From Bacteroidales bacterium (GTDB lineage Bacteria > Bacteroidota > Bacteroidia > Bacteroidales > UBA10428), in contig JAFGIP010000115.1 in assembly GCA_016929525.1 (NCBI GenBank), positions 48,829 through 112,828 on the forward strand: 64,000 bases of DNA, in the 5' to 3' direction. The position numbers and the translations under genes are program-made. The notes beneath the pieces were generated by a model. That model worked only from the letters and a program-made list of their open reading frames with translations. It was not told the origin of the DNA and did no database searches. Shown here piece after piece: positions 51,197-61,256 of this stretch. Positions within the stretch are counted from its first letter, which is position 1, and each line of letters opens with the position of its first letter.

Positions 51197-52108
51197 TTAA
51201 ATAGTATAAACCGATAAATCCTCAGCGGCCTCAGTATGTCTAAATATTTTTCTGGATTCGGGTAAAAATTCCTCATAGCTGTTGTAGCGGGTTGAGAAAT
51301 GACCTATTAGAAGTTTTTTTACACCTGCCTTTTTTGCAATTGTCGCTGCCTGCACGGTTGTTGAATGACTCGTTGATTTTGCCAGTTTAGTATCACATTC
51401 TAGAAATGTTGCTTCATGGTAAAGTAAATCGACACCTTTAATGTATGATGTAATCTTTTCGTAAACCATGGTATCGGAACAATAAGCAAAAGAACGTGGT
51501 TTAGGTGGTACAATAGTCAGCTCTTTATTGCTTACTATTTCATCCTTTTCGGTTATCAGATCAGCGCCTTTTTTTATCTCGACAATTTGTTTTATTGATG
51601 GATTATATTTCTCAATTACTTCCTTTTTTATATTCAGTAGCCTTTTTTTTTCACGGAACAGATACCCGAAGGTTGGCACTTTATGTTTTAAAGGAAATGC
51701 AAAAACTTCAATCGCTTTATTCTCAAAAATAAGTTGCAACTGCCTTTTAACAACGGGGTGAATCTCAATTTCATAAGAATTTTCCGGAGCAAAGTGTTCC
51801 AGATAAAAAGCAATGATATATTTCAGATCGGAATGCCCGAAGATATGCATTGTAGTTTTTCTTCCCAGAAGATTCAATGTTGAAAGCAAACCGAACAATC
51901 CAAAAACATGATCGCCATGCAGGTGACTTATAAAGATATGATTCATGCGTCCGAATTTCACTTTCGCTTTACGAAGCTGAATCTGTGTGCCCTCGCCACA
52001 GTCGATCAAAAAAAAACGCTCATGTGCATTGAGCACCTGAGCGGCTGGAAATTTTGTCGACGTAGGAAGAGCAGAACTGCTTCCCAGTACCGTCAGTTCG
52101 AATGTCAT
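51197..52108 (-). CDS. rnz: Ribonuclease Z
   Basis: 'FFLIDCGEGTQIQLRKAKVKFGRMNHIFISHLHGDHVFGLFGLLSTLNLLGR', 'ATFLECDTKLAKSTSHSTTVQAATIAKKAGVKKLLIGHFSTRY'. Confidence 0.95.
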   Translation of the reverse strand: MTFELTVLGSSSALPTSTKFPAAQVLNAHERFFLIDCGEGTQIQLRKAKVKFGRMNHIFISHLHGDHVFGLFGLLSTLNLLGRKTTMHIFGHSDLKYIIAFYLEHFAPENSYEIEIHPVVKRQLQLIFENKAIEVFAFPLKHKVPTFGYLFREKKRLLNIKKEVIEKYNPSIKQIVEIKKGADLITEKDEIVSNKELTIVPPKPRSFAYCSDTMVYEKITSYIKGVDLLYHEATFLECDTKLAKSTSHSTTVQAATIAKKAGVKKLLIGHFSTRYNSYEEFLPESRKIFRHTEAAEDLSVYTI

Positions 52109-52126
52109 ATTCTGATCAGAACAATA

Positions 52127-52477
52127 TTATTTACTAACCTCAGCAATTAAATCAACACCGTCGTCAACTGAATTGGTAATGTTTAATACAGTATCCAATT
52201 GTGAAATTGTTATTAAGCGTTCTACAGCATCGTTTAGTCCAGTGAGTACGAACGTTCCACTTGCATTCTTGCATAACCGGTTGGCAACGAGAATGGCACT
52301 CAGACCTGAAGAATCGCAATAACGACACTTGCTTAAATCAAGTATTATGTTTTTTTCTCCGTTGCCTGATATTAAAACCAGCTCCGATTTTAATGTCGGA
52401 GCTATATGGGTATCAAGCTTTTCTTCTAATACCTGAATTAAAGTGTGATTGTCACGCTTTTCTATCTTAAATTCCAT
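52127..52477 (-). CDS. STAS domain protein (anti-sigma factor antagonist-like)
   Basis: 'NIILDLSKCRYCDSSGLSAILVANRLCKNASGTFVLTGLNDAVERLITISQLDTVLNI'. Confidence 0.9.
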   Translation of the reverse strand: MEFKIEKRDNHTLIQVLEEKLDTHIAPTLKSELVLISGNGEKNIILDLSKCRYCDSSGLSAILVANRLCKNASGTFVLTGLNDAVERLITISQLDTVLNITNSVDDGVDLIAEVSK

Positions 52478-52500
52478 ATTGAAAAGTTTTTATAAATATA

Positions 52501-54903
52501 TTACTTTTCGTCTGAATTTGAGGCTTTTTTACTATCCTGTTTCTCTGCATTCTCCATTTCTTTCTTTAAAGCAGCCAGATCACTTATGTCACCAAGTGTT
52601 GTTTTTTCAAGGTTTGACTTGATCTTTCTGGTTGCTTTTTTTGTAGCTGCTGCATGAGCTTTTTTACCGGCATCATCTGCAGCTTTTTTGTCATCCTCAA
52701 AGACTCTTGTATGTGAAAGTACAATTTTCTTTGCAGATTTTGAAAATTCTACCACTTTAAATAATAGTTTTTCATCGACTTTTGCAGCAGAACCATCTTC
52801 TTTCACGAGATGTTTTGGTGTTACAAATCCTTCAACACCGTACTGAAGGGCTACTAAAGCACCTTTGTCCAGCACCTCGGTAATGGTTCCTTCATGAACT
52901 GAGCCCACCGTAAAAAGTGTTTCAAATACATCCCACGGATTTTCTTCAAGCTGCTTATGTCCGAGACTCAGACGTCTGTTTTCTTTATCGATCTCGAGTA
53001 CAACAACTTCAATATCATCGCCAATGTTAGTAAATTCAGCGGGATGTTTTATTTTCTTTGTCCATGATAAGTCAGAGATGTGAATTAATCCGTCAACTCC
53101 TTCTTCAATTTCCACAAATACACCGAAATTGGTAAAGTTTCGCACTTTGGCAGTATGCTTTGAATTGAGCGCATATTTCTCATCAATTTTCTCCCATGGA
53201 TCGGTTTTAAGCTGTTTCATGCCCAGAGACATTTTGCGTTCTTCCCGGTCCAGAGTGAGTATTTGAGCTTCTATTTCATCACCTACATTAAGAAACTCCT
53301 GAGCACTTCTCAAGTGCTGCGACCATGACATTTCTGAAACATGGATAAGCCCCTCAACACCGGGAGCAATTTCAACAAATGCTCCATAATCGGCAAGTAC
53401 AACAACTTTTCCTTTTACTTTATCGCCAACTTTAAGGTTTGTATCCAGTGAATCCCATGGATGTGGTGTAAGTTGTTTCAGACCTAAAGCAATACGTTTC
53501 TTATCATCATCGAAGTCGAGAATAACAACCTGTAGTTTCTGGTCGAGTTGAACAATTTCTTCAGGATGATTCACACGGCCCCATGAAAGGTCGGTAATAT
53601 GAATTAGTCCGTCAACACCGCCAAGGTCGATGAACACGCCATAGGAAGTGATGTTCTTAACAGTACCTTCCAGTATCTGTCCTTTTTCGAGTTTGGCAAT
53701 AATCTCTTTCTTCTGCTGTTCAAGTTCAGCTTCGATAAGAGCTTTGTGTGATACAACTACATTTTTAAATTCCTGGTTGATTTTAACAACCTTAAATTCC
53801 ATTGTTTTACCAACATAAATATCGTAATCGCGAATAGGTTTAACATCTATTTGTGAACCTGGCAGAAATGCTTCGATTCCAAATACATCTACGATCATAC
53901 CACCTTTTGTGCGACATTTAATATAACCATTGATAATTTCATCTTTTTCCAGCGATTCATTTACCCTGTCCCATGATTTCAAGGCACGGGCTTTCTTATG
54001 TGAAAGTACCAGCTGACCTTTTTTATCCTCCTGGCTTTCAACATAAACCTCAACTTCATCTCCGGGTTTTAAATTAGGGTTGTAACGAAATTCGTTCAAA
54101 CTGACAACTCCTTCAGATTTGTAACCAATATTGATAACGACTTCGCGTTTATTCATTGAAATTACAGTACCGTCAACCACCTCATTTTCTGCGATAGTAG
54201 ATAAAGTTTCATCGTAAAGCTTTATGAATTCATCTTTTTTGGTTGATGTATAAACATCATCCATCTGGCCGTATTCGTCCCAGTCAAAACCGGCATCGGA
54301 TTCATTTTCGCTGCCCTCAGCGGATTTTTGTTTAACGACCTTTTTACCGGTTGATTTTGTTTCTGCTTTCTTTTCTTCTCTTTCGGTTTCCTCTTTTTGT
54401 TCAGCTTTAACCTCTTGATTTTCCTCAGTTGCAGCTTCTTCTTTCCTGCTTTTAACTTCCTCTTTGTCGGTTTTTACTTCTTCTTTCTTCTCAGCCTTTT
54501 TCTCTGTCTTTGCATTTTCGTCAGCTTCAGCTTCTTTATTCTCAGAGTTTGCTTTTTCATCAGCTTTTGTTTCTTTTTTCTTAGCCTTAGCTTTTTCATC
54601 GGCTTTGTCGTCCTTTTTATCAGCTTTGGCTTCTTCTTTTTTTACAGATTTAGCATCTTCCTTTTTCTCGGCTTTAGCATCTTTCTCTTTTACATTCTTT
54701 TCCTCTAACTGCTCACTTTCCGCACTGATATCTTCGTTAATTTCTTCTTTAGCAGCAGGTTCTTCTTTTTTTGTTTCCTGCTTTTCCAATTTAGTTTCTT
54801 CTGACGCTACTGGTTGTTCATTCTTTTCTTCAGTGGCTTCATTCTCAACAATCTCAGTTTTCTGAACTTGCTTTTCTATTTGTTTTTTTTCGTTTTCAGA
54901 CAT
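52501..54903 (-). CDS. rpsA: 30S ribosomal protein S1 with about 200-residue K/E/A-rich N-terminal extension
   Basis: Six S1-type repeats (e.g. 'GTVKNITSYGVFIDLGGVDGLIHITDLSW'); low-complexity KE-rich N-terminus encoded by about 54291-54903. Confidence 0.95.
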   Translation of the reverse strand: MSENEKKQIEKQVQKTEIVENEATEEKNEQPVASEETKLEKQETKKEEPAAKEEINEDISAESEQLEEKNVKEKDAKAEKKEDAKSVKKEEAKADKKDDKADEKAKAKKKETKADEKANSENKEAEADENAKTEKKAEKKEEVKTDKEEVKSRKEEAATEENQEVKAEQKEETEREEKKAETKSTGKKVVKQKSAEGSENESDAGFDWDEYGQMDDVYTSTKKDEFIKLYDETLSTIAENEVVDGTVISMNKREVVINIGYKSEGVVSLNEFRYNPNLKPGDEVEVYVESQEDKKGQLVLSHKKARALKSWDRVNESLEKDEIINGYIKCRTKGGMIVDVFGIEAFLPGSQIDVKPIRDYDIYVGKTMEFKVVKINQEFKNVVVSHKALIEAELEQQKKEIIAKLEKGQILEGTVKNITSYGVFIDLGGVDGLIHITDLSWGRVNHPEEIVQLDQKLQVVILDFDDDKKRIALGLKQLTPHPWDSLDTNLKVGDKVKGKVVVLADYGAFVEIAPGVEGLIHVSEMSWSQHLRSAQEFLNVGDEIEAQILTLDREERKMSLGMKQLKTDPWEKIDEKYALNSKHTAKVRNFTNFGVFVEIEEGVDGLIHISDLSWTKKIKHPAEFTNIGDDIEVVVLEIDKENRRLSLGHKQLEENPWDVFETLFTVGSVHEGTITEVLDKGALVALQYGVEGFVTPKHLVKEDGSAAKVDEKLLFKVVEFSKSAKKIVLSHTRVFEDDKKAADDAGKKAHAAATKKATRKIKSNLEKTTLGDISDLAALKKEMENAEKQDSKKASNSDEK

Positions 54904-54956
54904 TTAATAATCAAATAATTAATAAGTTAGACATTATATCGTTAAAAAACAGGTTG

Positions 54957-54964
54957 CAAAATTA
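54957..54964 (-). promoter_or_regulatory. Candidate -7 box (TAATTTTG) for rpsA
   Basis: Plus-strand CAAAATTA, exact TAnnTTTG match 54 nt upstream of the rpsA ATG. Confidence 0.4.
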
Positions 54965-55236
54965 AAATTTTATTGTTTAAAAATGCTATAGTAGAGTTAA
55001 AAATTAAGAATAAAGCGAAATATCATAAGCTATACAGAGTAAATTGATAATGAAATTTTTGAATTATTTAGAAAAATTTTCATACTATTTTTTTTAATAT
55101 AAAATACCCCTGCTATTTTTGGGTTCATTTATATAATAATAAATAATACATTTAGAAATAATCATTGATCTGGGTGGATTAATAAATATCAAGATTTTGT
55201 GAATTCAATAAAACCTTAAATTAAAAGAACAAACAC

Positions 55237-56562
55237 ATGAAAATAGCAATCGTTGGCACTGGTTATGTCGGACTGGTAACCGGAACATGTTTCGCTGAAA
55301 CAGGTGTAGATGTAATATGCGTTGATATTGATGAAAAAAAGATTGAAAAACTGAATAAAGGTATTATTCCTATATATGAACCAGGTTTACAGGTAATGGT
55401 TGAACGCAATATTGAAAAAGGAAGGATTCAGTTCACGACAAGTCTGAAAGACAATATACGGGATTGTGAAGCAGTATTTATTGCTGTTGGCACTCCACCG
55501 GATGAAGATGGCAGCGCCGATTTAAAATATGTACTGGCCGTAGCTGCAGAAATTGGTATGTCAATGACTGATTACCTGGTTGCAGTCACAAAAAGTACTG
55601 TTCCAATTGAAACGTCAAATAAAGTAAAATCTGCAATACAAAGCGAGCTCGATAAACGGAATGAGAAAATTGAATTTGATGTGGCATCAAATCCTGAGTT
55701 CTTAAAAGAAGGTTCGGCTGTAGCAGATTTCCTTAAACCCGACAGGATAATCATAGGTATCGAATCGGATAGAGCAGAAAAAATAATGCGGCGCTTATAC
55801 AAACCTTTTGTTCTGAATGGACACCCCATTATTCTTATGGATATTCTCTCTGCAGAAATGACAAAATATGCGGCTAATTCGATGCTGGCAACCAAAATCA
55901 GCTTTATGAATGATATTGCCAATCTGTGCGAAATAGTGGGTGCCGATGTAGATATGGTTAGAAAAGGACTGGGTAGTGATCCCAGGATAGGTAATAAATT
56001 CATTTATCCTGGTGTGGGATACGGGGGATCCTGTTTCCCGAAAGATGTAAAAGCATTGATAAGATCTTCTAAGGACAAGAACAATCCGTTAAGAATTCTT
56101 GAAGCTGTTGAGGCTGTCAATAATGATCAGAAAGAAGTTCTGTTCAAAAAAATAAAGAAGCACTTCAATAATAATGTCAAAGGACTGACAATTGGAATCT
56201 GGGGACTTTCTTTTAAACCCAATACAGATGATATGCGTGAGGCACCTTCAGTAGCGCTAATTGAAAGATTGCTTGAGGAAGGAGCCCATGTTAAGGTATA
56301 TGATCCGGTTGCTATGAAAGAAGCAAAGCATAAACTGGGCGACAGAATCACTTACTGTGAAGATATGTATGAGGTAGCTGTTGACAGCGACGCTCTTGCC
56401 CTGGTTACAGAGTGGTCGGAATTCAGGATCCCGAAGTATAAGATATTAAATAAACTTCTGAAAAATAGGGTGATATTTGACGGGAGAAATATTTATGATC
56501 CTGCAGAAATGAAAGAAAATGGTTTTATATATTATGGTATAGGACGTAAATCACTTAACTAA
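55237..56562 (+). CDS. UDP-glucose 6-dehydrogenase family protein
   Basis: 'KIAIVGTGYVGLVTGTCFAETGVDVICVDID', 'GVGYGGSCFPKDVKAL', 'GLSFKPNTDDMREAPS'. Confidence 0.95.
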   Translation: MKIAIVGTGYVGLVTGTCFAETGVDVICVDIDEKKIEKLNKGIIPIYEPGLQVMVERNIEKGRIQFTTSLKDNIRDCEAVFIAVGTPPDEDGSADLKYVLAVAAEIGMSMTDYLVAVTKSTVPIETSNKVKSAIQSELDKRNEKIEFDVASNPEFLKEGSAVADFLKPDRIIIGIESDRAEKIMRRLYKPFVLNGHPIILMDILSAEMTKYAANSMLATKISFMNDIANLCEIVGADVDMVRKGLGSDPRIGNKFIYPGVGYGGSCFPKDVKALIRSSKDKNNPLRILEAVEAVNNDQKEVLFKKIKKHFNNNVKGLTIGIWGLSFKPNTDDMREAPSVALIERLLEEGAHVKVYDPVAMKEAKHKLGDRITYCEDMYEVAVDSDALALVTEWSEFRIPKYKILNKLLKNRVIFDGRNIYDPAEMKENGFIYYGIGRKSLN

Positions 56563-56611
56563 TTAAAATCCGGTTCAATCTGTTTAATTCGAATAACCCG
56601 GATATTCTGTT

Positions 56612-57550
56612 ATGAAAAAGATTCTTGTTACAGGTGGCGCAGGTTTTTTAGGATCGCATTTATGCGAGAGGCTATTACAAGACAATAATGAAGTGATATG
56701 TCTGGATAACTATTTTACCGGTTCGAAAGGTAATATCATTCACATGGTTAGAAATCCTTATTTCGAACTCATACGCCACGATATTACTTCACCTTTCTAC
56801 ATTGAAGTTGAAGAGATCTATAATCTTGCATGTCCTGCATCGCCAATCCATTATCAGATAAATCCTATAAAAACTATTAAAACGTCGGTAATGGGTGCAA
56901 TCAATATGCTTGGACTTGCAAAAAGAATAAAAGCTAAAATCTTACAGGCATCTACAAGCGAAGTATATGGAGATCCAATCGAACATCCGCAAACCGAGAA
57001 TTATTGGGGACATGTTAATCCAATAGGAAACCGTTCCTGTTACGATGAAGGGAAACGATGTGCAGAAACTCTTTTTATGGATTATCATACACAGAATCAG
57101 GTTAAAATAAAAATTGCGCGGATCTTTAATTCATATGGCCCAAACATGCGGGCAGGTGATGGCCGTGTTGTATCGAACTTTATCTACCAGGCATTAAGAA
57201 ATGAAGACTTAACTATTTATGGCGATGGTAAACAAACAAGAAGTTTCCAGTACATCGACGATCTGGTTGAAGGATTGATAAGATTGATGAATACGCACGA
57301 TGGTATTATAGGGCCAATAAATATCGGGAACCCACGCGAATACACAATTCTTGAACTTGCTGAAACCATACTTCGGCTTACCGGTTCAAAATCGAAAATT
57401 GTTTTTGAACCATTGCCAGACAACGACCCCATAAGAAGAAGACCGGATATTACCAAGGCCAGAGAATTACTGAAATGGGAACCTAAAATTGGTTTGGAAG
57501 ACGGACTGGAAAAAACCATTGCATACTTTAAGAAAACATATGAGCTATAA
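56612..57550 (+). CDS. UDP-glucuronate decarboxylase (UDP-xylose synthase) type SDR
   Basis: '[19 protein letters not shown]', '[36 protein letters not shown]', '[37 protein letters not shown]'. Confidence 0.93.
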   Translation: MKKILVTGGAGFLGSHLCERLLQDNNEVICLDNYFTGSKGNIIHMVRNPYFELIRHDITSPFYIEVEEIYNLACPASPIHYQINPIKTIKTSVMGAINMLGLAKRIKAKILQASTSEVYGDPIEHPQTENYWGHVNPIGNRSCYDEGKRCAETLFMDYHTQNQVKIKIARIFNSYGPNMRAGDGRVVSNFIYQALRNEDLTIYGDGKQTRSFQYIDDLVEGLIRLMNTHDGIIGPINIGNPREYTILELAETILRLTGSKSKIVFEPLPDNDPIRRRPDITKARELLKWEPKIGLEDGLEKTIAYFKKTYEL

Positions 57551-57553
57551 AAT

Positions 57554-58438
57554 ATGAAAGGAATAATACTTGCCGGTGGCTCCGGTACCCGTTTATACCC
57601 AATTACAGGAACTATTTCCAAACAAATCCTGCCCGTCTATGATAAACCCATGATCTATTATCCCCTTTCAGTCCTGATGTTAGCAGGAATAAGGGATATT
57701 CTTGTTATCAGCACTCCACAGGATATGCCATTATTCGAACGACTTTTAGGGAATGGCAATCAGTTTGGCATTCAGATTTCTTATAAAGAGCAACCATCAC
57801 CTGACGGACTTGCGCAGGCATTTATTATCGGAGAAGAATTTATCCGGGAACAGAATGTATGTCTGATCCTTGGCGATAACATATTCTATGGTCACGGTTT
57901 CGGTAAAGAATTGCTTAAAGTTGCCGATCTTGAAGATGGTGCAGTTGTTTTCGGTTATTATGTCAACGACCCTGAACGCTATGGCGTTGTAGAATTTGAC
58001 AGTTCAGGGAATGTGCTGAGTATTGAGGAAAAACCTTCTGATCCAAAATCAAACTATGCAGTTACGGGACTTTATTTTTATAATAACGATGTGGTTGAAA
58101 AAGCAAAATCGCTAAAACCATCAGCACGGAGAGAACTGGAAATTACTGACCTGAACAGGTTATACCTGAATGAATCCAGGCTTAAAGTAAAAGTACTCGG
58201 ACGTGGAATGGCCTGGCTAGATACGGGCACTCACGAGAGCCTTGTCCAGGCATCGAACTATATCTATACGATCGAAAAACGCCAGGGGCTGAAAATTTCT
58301 TGCCCCGAAGAAATTGCTTATAAGAGAGGGTACATTGATAAGGAACAATTAATAAAACTGGCAAAGCCATTGGCTAAAAACCAGTATGGTGAATATTTAA
58401 TGAAGCTGGCAGAAAGCAGGATTGTTACTCTTGATTGA
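57554..58438 (+). CDS. rfbA: Glucose-1-phosphate thymidylyltransferase
   Basis: '[52 protein letters not shown]', 'ERYGVVEFD', '[15 protein letters not shown]'. Confidence 0.96.
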   Translation: MKGIILAGGSGTRLYPITGTISKQILPVYDKPMIYYPLSVLMLAGIRDILVISTPQDMPLFERLLGNGNQFGIQISYKEQPSPDGLAQAFIIGEEFIREQNVCLILGDNIFYGHGFGKELLKVADLEDGAVVFGYYVNDPERYGVVEFDSSGNVLSIEEKPSDPKSNYAVTGLYFYNNDVVEKAKSLKPSARRELEITDLNRLYLNESRLKVKVLGRGMAWLDTGTHESLVQASNYIYTIEKRQGLKISCPEEIAYKRGYIDKEQLIKLAKPLAKNQYGEYLMKLAESRIVTLD

Positions 58439-58519
58439 TATTTAAATCATTAGAATGCTCATTCCGGCCTAATAAAATGGAGAGCCCGAATCCAAATACA
58501 AAGTATTAATACTTCATGG

Positions 58520-58590
58520 ATTCCTGATCCCTGCCTGCCTGTTTACTTACCGCAGGTAGGCAGGCAGGTTCGCTACGCTTCGTCAGGAAT
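58520..58590. repeat. REP-like nested palindromic element between rfbA and rfbC
   Basis: Outer arms ATTCCTGA (58520-58527) / TCAGGAAT (58583-58590); inner arms CCTGCCTGCC / GGCAGGCAGG. Confidence 0.7.
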
Positions 58591-58630
58591 GAATATATTT
58601 GAGTTGATTAAAAATTTTCACAGGTAAAAA

Positions 58631-59185
58631 ATGAAGATTACAAAGACACCCATAAAAGATTTGTACGTTCTGGAACCCCGGATTTTTGAAGATCCCCGGG
58701 GCTATTTCTTTGAAAGTTACAATAAAGCTAAACTGGCAAAATCAGGCATTAATTATAATTTCATTCAAGACAATCAGTCACGATCTGTTTATGGAGTTAT
58801 TCGCGGTTTGCATTACCAGTTGGAGCCTAAGGCACAAACCAAACTGGTACGGGTAATACAGGGAAAAATATATGATGTTGCTGTTGATGTCAGAAAGGGT
58901 TCACCAACTTATGGTAAATGGTACGGATTGGAATTATCTGAAGAGAATAAGAAACAACTTATTGTACCAAAAGGATTTGCACATGGCTTTTCAGTATTAA
59001 CTGAAACCGCAATTGTAATGTATAAGTGCGATGAGCTTTATGCTCCGGAAACAGATGCCGGTATTATCTGTAACGATCCGGAACTGGGAATAGACTGGGG
59101 TATACCTGAAGAAAAGATAATTATATCGGAGAAAGACAGCAAGTTGCCGGGAATTCGCAATGCGAAGAATAATTTTAAATATTAA
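58631..59185 (+). CDS. rfbC: dTDP-4-dehydrorhamnose 3,5-epimerase
   Basis: 'LEPRIFEDPRGYFFESYNK', 'FIQDNQSRSVYGVIRGLHYQLEP', 'KLVRVIQGKIYDVAVDVRKGSPTYGKW', 'IVPKGFAHGFSVL'. Confidence 0.96.
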   Translation: MKITKTPIKDLYVLEPRIFEDPRGYFFESYNKAKLAKSGINYNFIQDNQSRSVYGVIRGLHYQLEPKAQTKLVRVIQGKIYDVAVDVRKGSPTYGKWYGLELSEENKKQLIVPKGFAHGFSVLTETAIVMYKCDELYAPETDAGIICNDPELGIDWGIPEEKIIISEKDSKLPGIRNAKNNFKY

Positions 59186-59227
59186 AATTGATATTATACT
59201 TGCATTATAAATAAGTAGAAATAATAA

Positions 59228-59345
59228 CACCCCCCCCACTGTCCTCCTTCCTCGCTTTCGCACCTTGTGCGCTAAAGCGCTTCAGCGCGCAAACGGATAG
59301 CTTCAGCGAAGCAAAGTCGAGAGGAAAATTAAAGAGGGTGGGTAT
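59228..59345. repeat. GC-rich hairpin-forming element with imperfect terminal inverted repeats between rfbC and rfbD
   Basis: 8-C run at 59230-59237, hairpins GCGC-TAAA-GCGC, GCGC-TTCA-GCGC, GCTT-CAGCG-AAGC, and a G-rich right end (AGAGGGTGGG); composition unlike the surrounding AT-rich DNA. Confidence 0.6.
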
Positions 59346-59361
59346 TTAATAATTCGTTTTA

Positions 59362-60243
59362 ATGAACACCATCTGGGTAACAGGATCGAAAGGACAATTG
59401 GGAACAGAATTACATTTGCAGCATAAAAAGCTGGATAATGTTCTCTTTCATTTTACAGATATACACGAACTGGATCTTACAAACAAACAGGCTGTTTTGG
59501 ATTTTACCAAAAAGGAGAAACCTCAGATAATTATAAACTGTGCAGGGTATACTGCAGTGGATAAAGCCGAAGAAGAAAAAGAACTGGCCTTTCTGTTAAA
59601 TAAAGATATCCCTGTCTACCTTAATGAAGCAGCCACAACCGTCGGTGCAACTTTAATCCACATTTCCACCGATTATGTTTATAATGGTAATTCGGAGATC
59701 CCTTATCAAGAAGATGACCCAACCGATCCGCAATCGGTATACGGAAAGAGTAAACTGGACGGTGAACTGGAAGTTTTAAAAAACCCTAAGAACCTGGTTA
59801 TACGCACATCGTGGATGTATTCGGCTCATGGTAACAATTTTGTAAAAACCATGCTGCGACTTGGCAAAGAACGCAAAGAGCTTAATGTCGTCGCTGATCA
59901 GGTTGGTTGTCCCACTTCAGCAGCAGACCTGGCTGATGCACTTTTAAAAATATCCAAACAGATTCTGGAAGGAAAAAACAATACGGGTGGCATTTACCAA
60001 TACTCCAACGAAGGACAGTGCAGTTGGTATGAATTCGCCAAAGCAATAATGGAAATTACCGGCATAAAGTGTACAATAAATCCGATTTCGACAGAGCAGT
60101 ATCCTACGCCGGCTAAAAGACCGGCTTACAGTGTAATGAGTAAGGAGAAGATCTCAAAAGTTTTTGGACTGTATGTCCCGGAATGGAAGGTAAGTTTATT
60201 AAAATACTTCCAGACCTTAATCAGTAAAATGATATTCCCCTAA
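59362..60243 (+). CDS. rfbD: dTDP-4-dehydrorhamnose reductase
   Basis: 'IWVTGSKGQLGTELH', 'IINCAGYTAVDKAEEEKELAFLLN', 'HISTDYVYNGNSEIPYQEDDPTDPQSVYGKSKLDGE', 'VADQVGCPTSAADLA'. Confidence 0.96.
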   Translation: MNTIWVTGSKGQLGTELHLQHKKLDNVLFHFTDIHELDLTNKQAVLDFTKKEKPQIIINCAGYTAVDKAEEEKELAFLLNKDIPVYLNEAATTVGATLIHISTDYVYNGNSEIPYQEDDPTDPQSVYGKSKLDGELEVLKNPKNLVIRTSWMYSAHGNNFVKTMLRLGKERKELNVVADQVGCPTSAADLADALLKISKQILEGKNNTGGIYQYSNEGQCSWYEFAKAIMEITGIKCTINPISTEQYPTPAKRPAYSVMSKEKISKVFGLYVPEWKVSLLKYFQTLISKMIFP

Positions 60244-60315
60244 AAATTTAAAAAACACTGCTCATCATATAACTAAACAGGGTTTGATTTTATAAATGAT
60301 TAACAAATCGATCTG

Positions 60316-60969
60316 TTATAAATAAACCCGGACAAATAATCCCGTGTCAAATAATACTTTGTCAGATTTTGCATCTTCTTCATCTTCATAACTCTCATAA
60401 TGTATCTTATACTTATAGCTTGAAATTGCATACTGAAGACTAAGTTCTCCTCCGATACTGAAATTCTTAACCAGAAAGTATTCAAAACCTAATGATGGCC
60501 CAAATTTGAAAGCTATAAATGTATCTGTCATTGTATCATCTATATATATTCTTTCAAACTCAGCTTTGTCGTGCATGATTCTTCCCCCTAAATAAAAGCT
60601 TACCTTTTCGCGCTGAAACATCCAGAAAGCACCCAATCCTATTGAATAACCCAATGTCGTCTGTTCTTCTTCATCTATTTCTTCATTATCTTCATTTTCT
60701 TCAATTTTCAGTTTAAACCATATCAGTCCTGCTTCTGGCTCAAGTCTAAAGTGTTGTGTAATGTTTATTGACATTAGAAACGTTGTGTTGTAAGCACTGG
60801 CATAACCGGTATAATCAATTAAATCACCAATTTTATATTGCCCGGTGTGTATTCCAACTCAAATTTTTGAAAGGTTAAAGATGGTCTCATCCGTTTAAGA
60901 TTTTAAACTCAAGGTTGCAGCGCTTAAAATAATTACCAAGACTACAAAAATGAATTTTGAATTTTTCAT
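60316..60969 (-). pseudogene. Outer membrane beta-barrel protein remnant with two in-frame stops
   Basis: ATG 60969 gives 'MKNSKFIFVVLVIILSAATLSLKS*TDETIFNLSKI*VGIHTGQYKIGDLIDYTGYASAYNTTFLMSINITQHFRLEPEAGLIW...'; TAA at 60895-60897 and TGA at 60859-60861, both in frame with ORF 60316-60774. Confidence 0.7.
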
Positions 60970-61256
60970 TGATCGGAATTGTAAGTTAATAAATAGTTTG
61001 GGTATGTAAATATCTTTTCTGTTTAACGATCTCAGGATTAACTCAGCTCTATAATAAAATTCTGTATACTATAAGATGTTATTGTATTTTTATTATTTCT
61101 TATTGAATTTCAGATATAATAAAATTTCCCATCCACATCCTTGTATCATGAAAGATTGTACCAAATAATATTACCTTGTAACTATTTTAAACGTAAAACA
61201 TTACCAATAATTATAATGCTTTCACAAAAATACAATTAGTCCTTCTACATTTTTTT

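Noticed and set aside
54397-54865. Phe/Ser-rich plus-strand ORFs (103 aa and 133 aa)
   Set aside because: They are antisense shadows of the K/E-rich repeat region of rpsA; composition is fully explained by complementing AAA/GAA codons.
56612-57550. Assignment as rfbB (dTDP-glucose 4,6-dehydratase)
   Set aside because: Motifs are those of UDP-glucuronate decarboxylase/UDP-xylose synthase instead.
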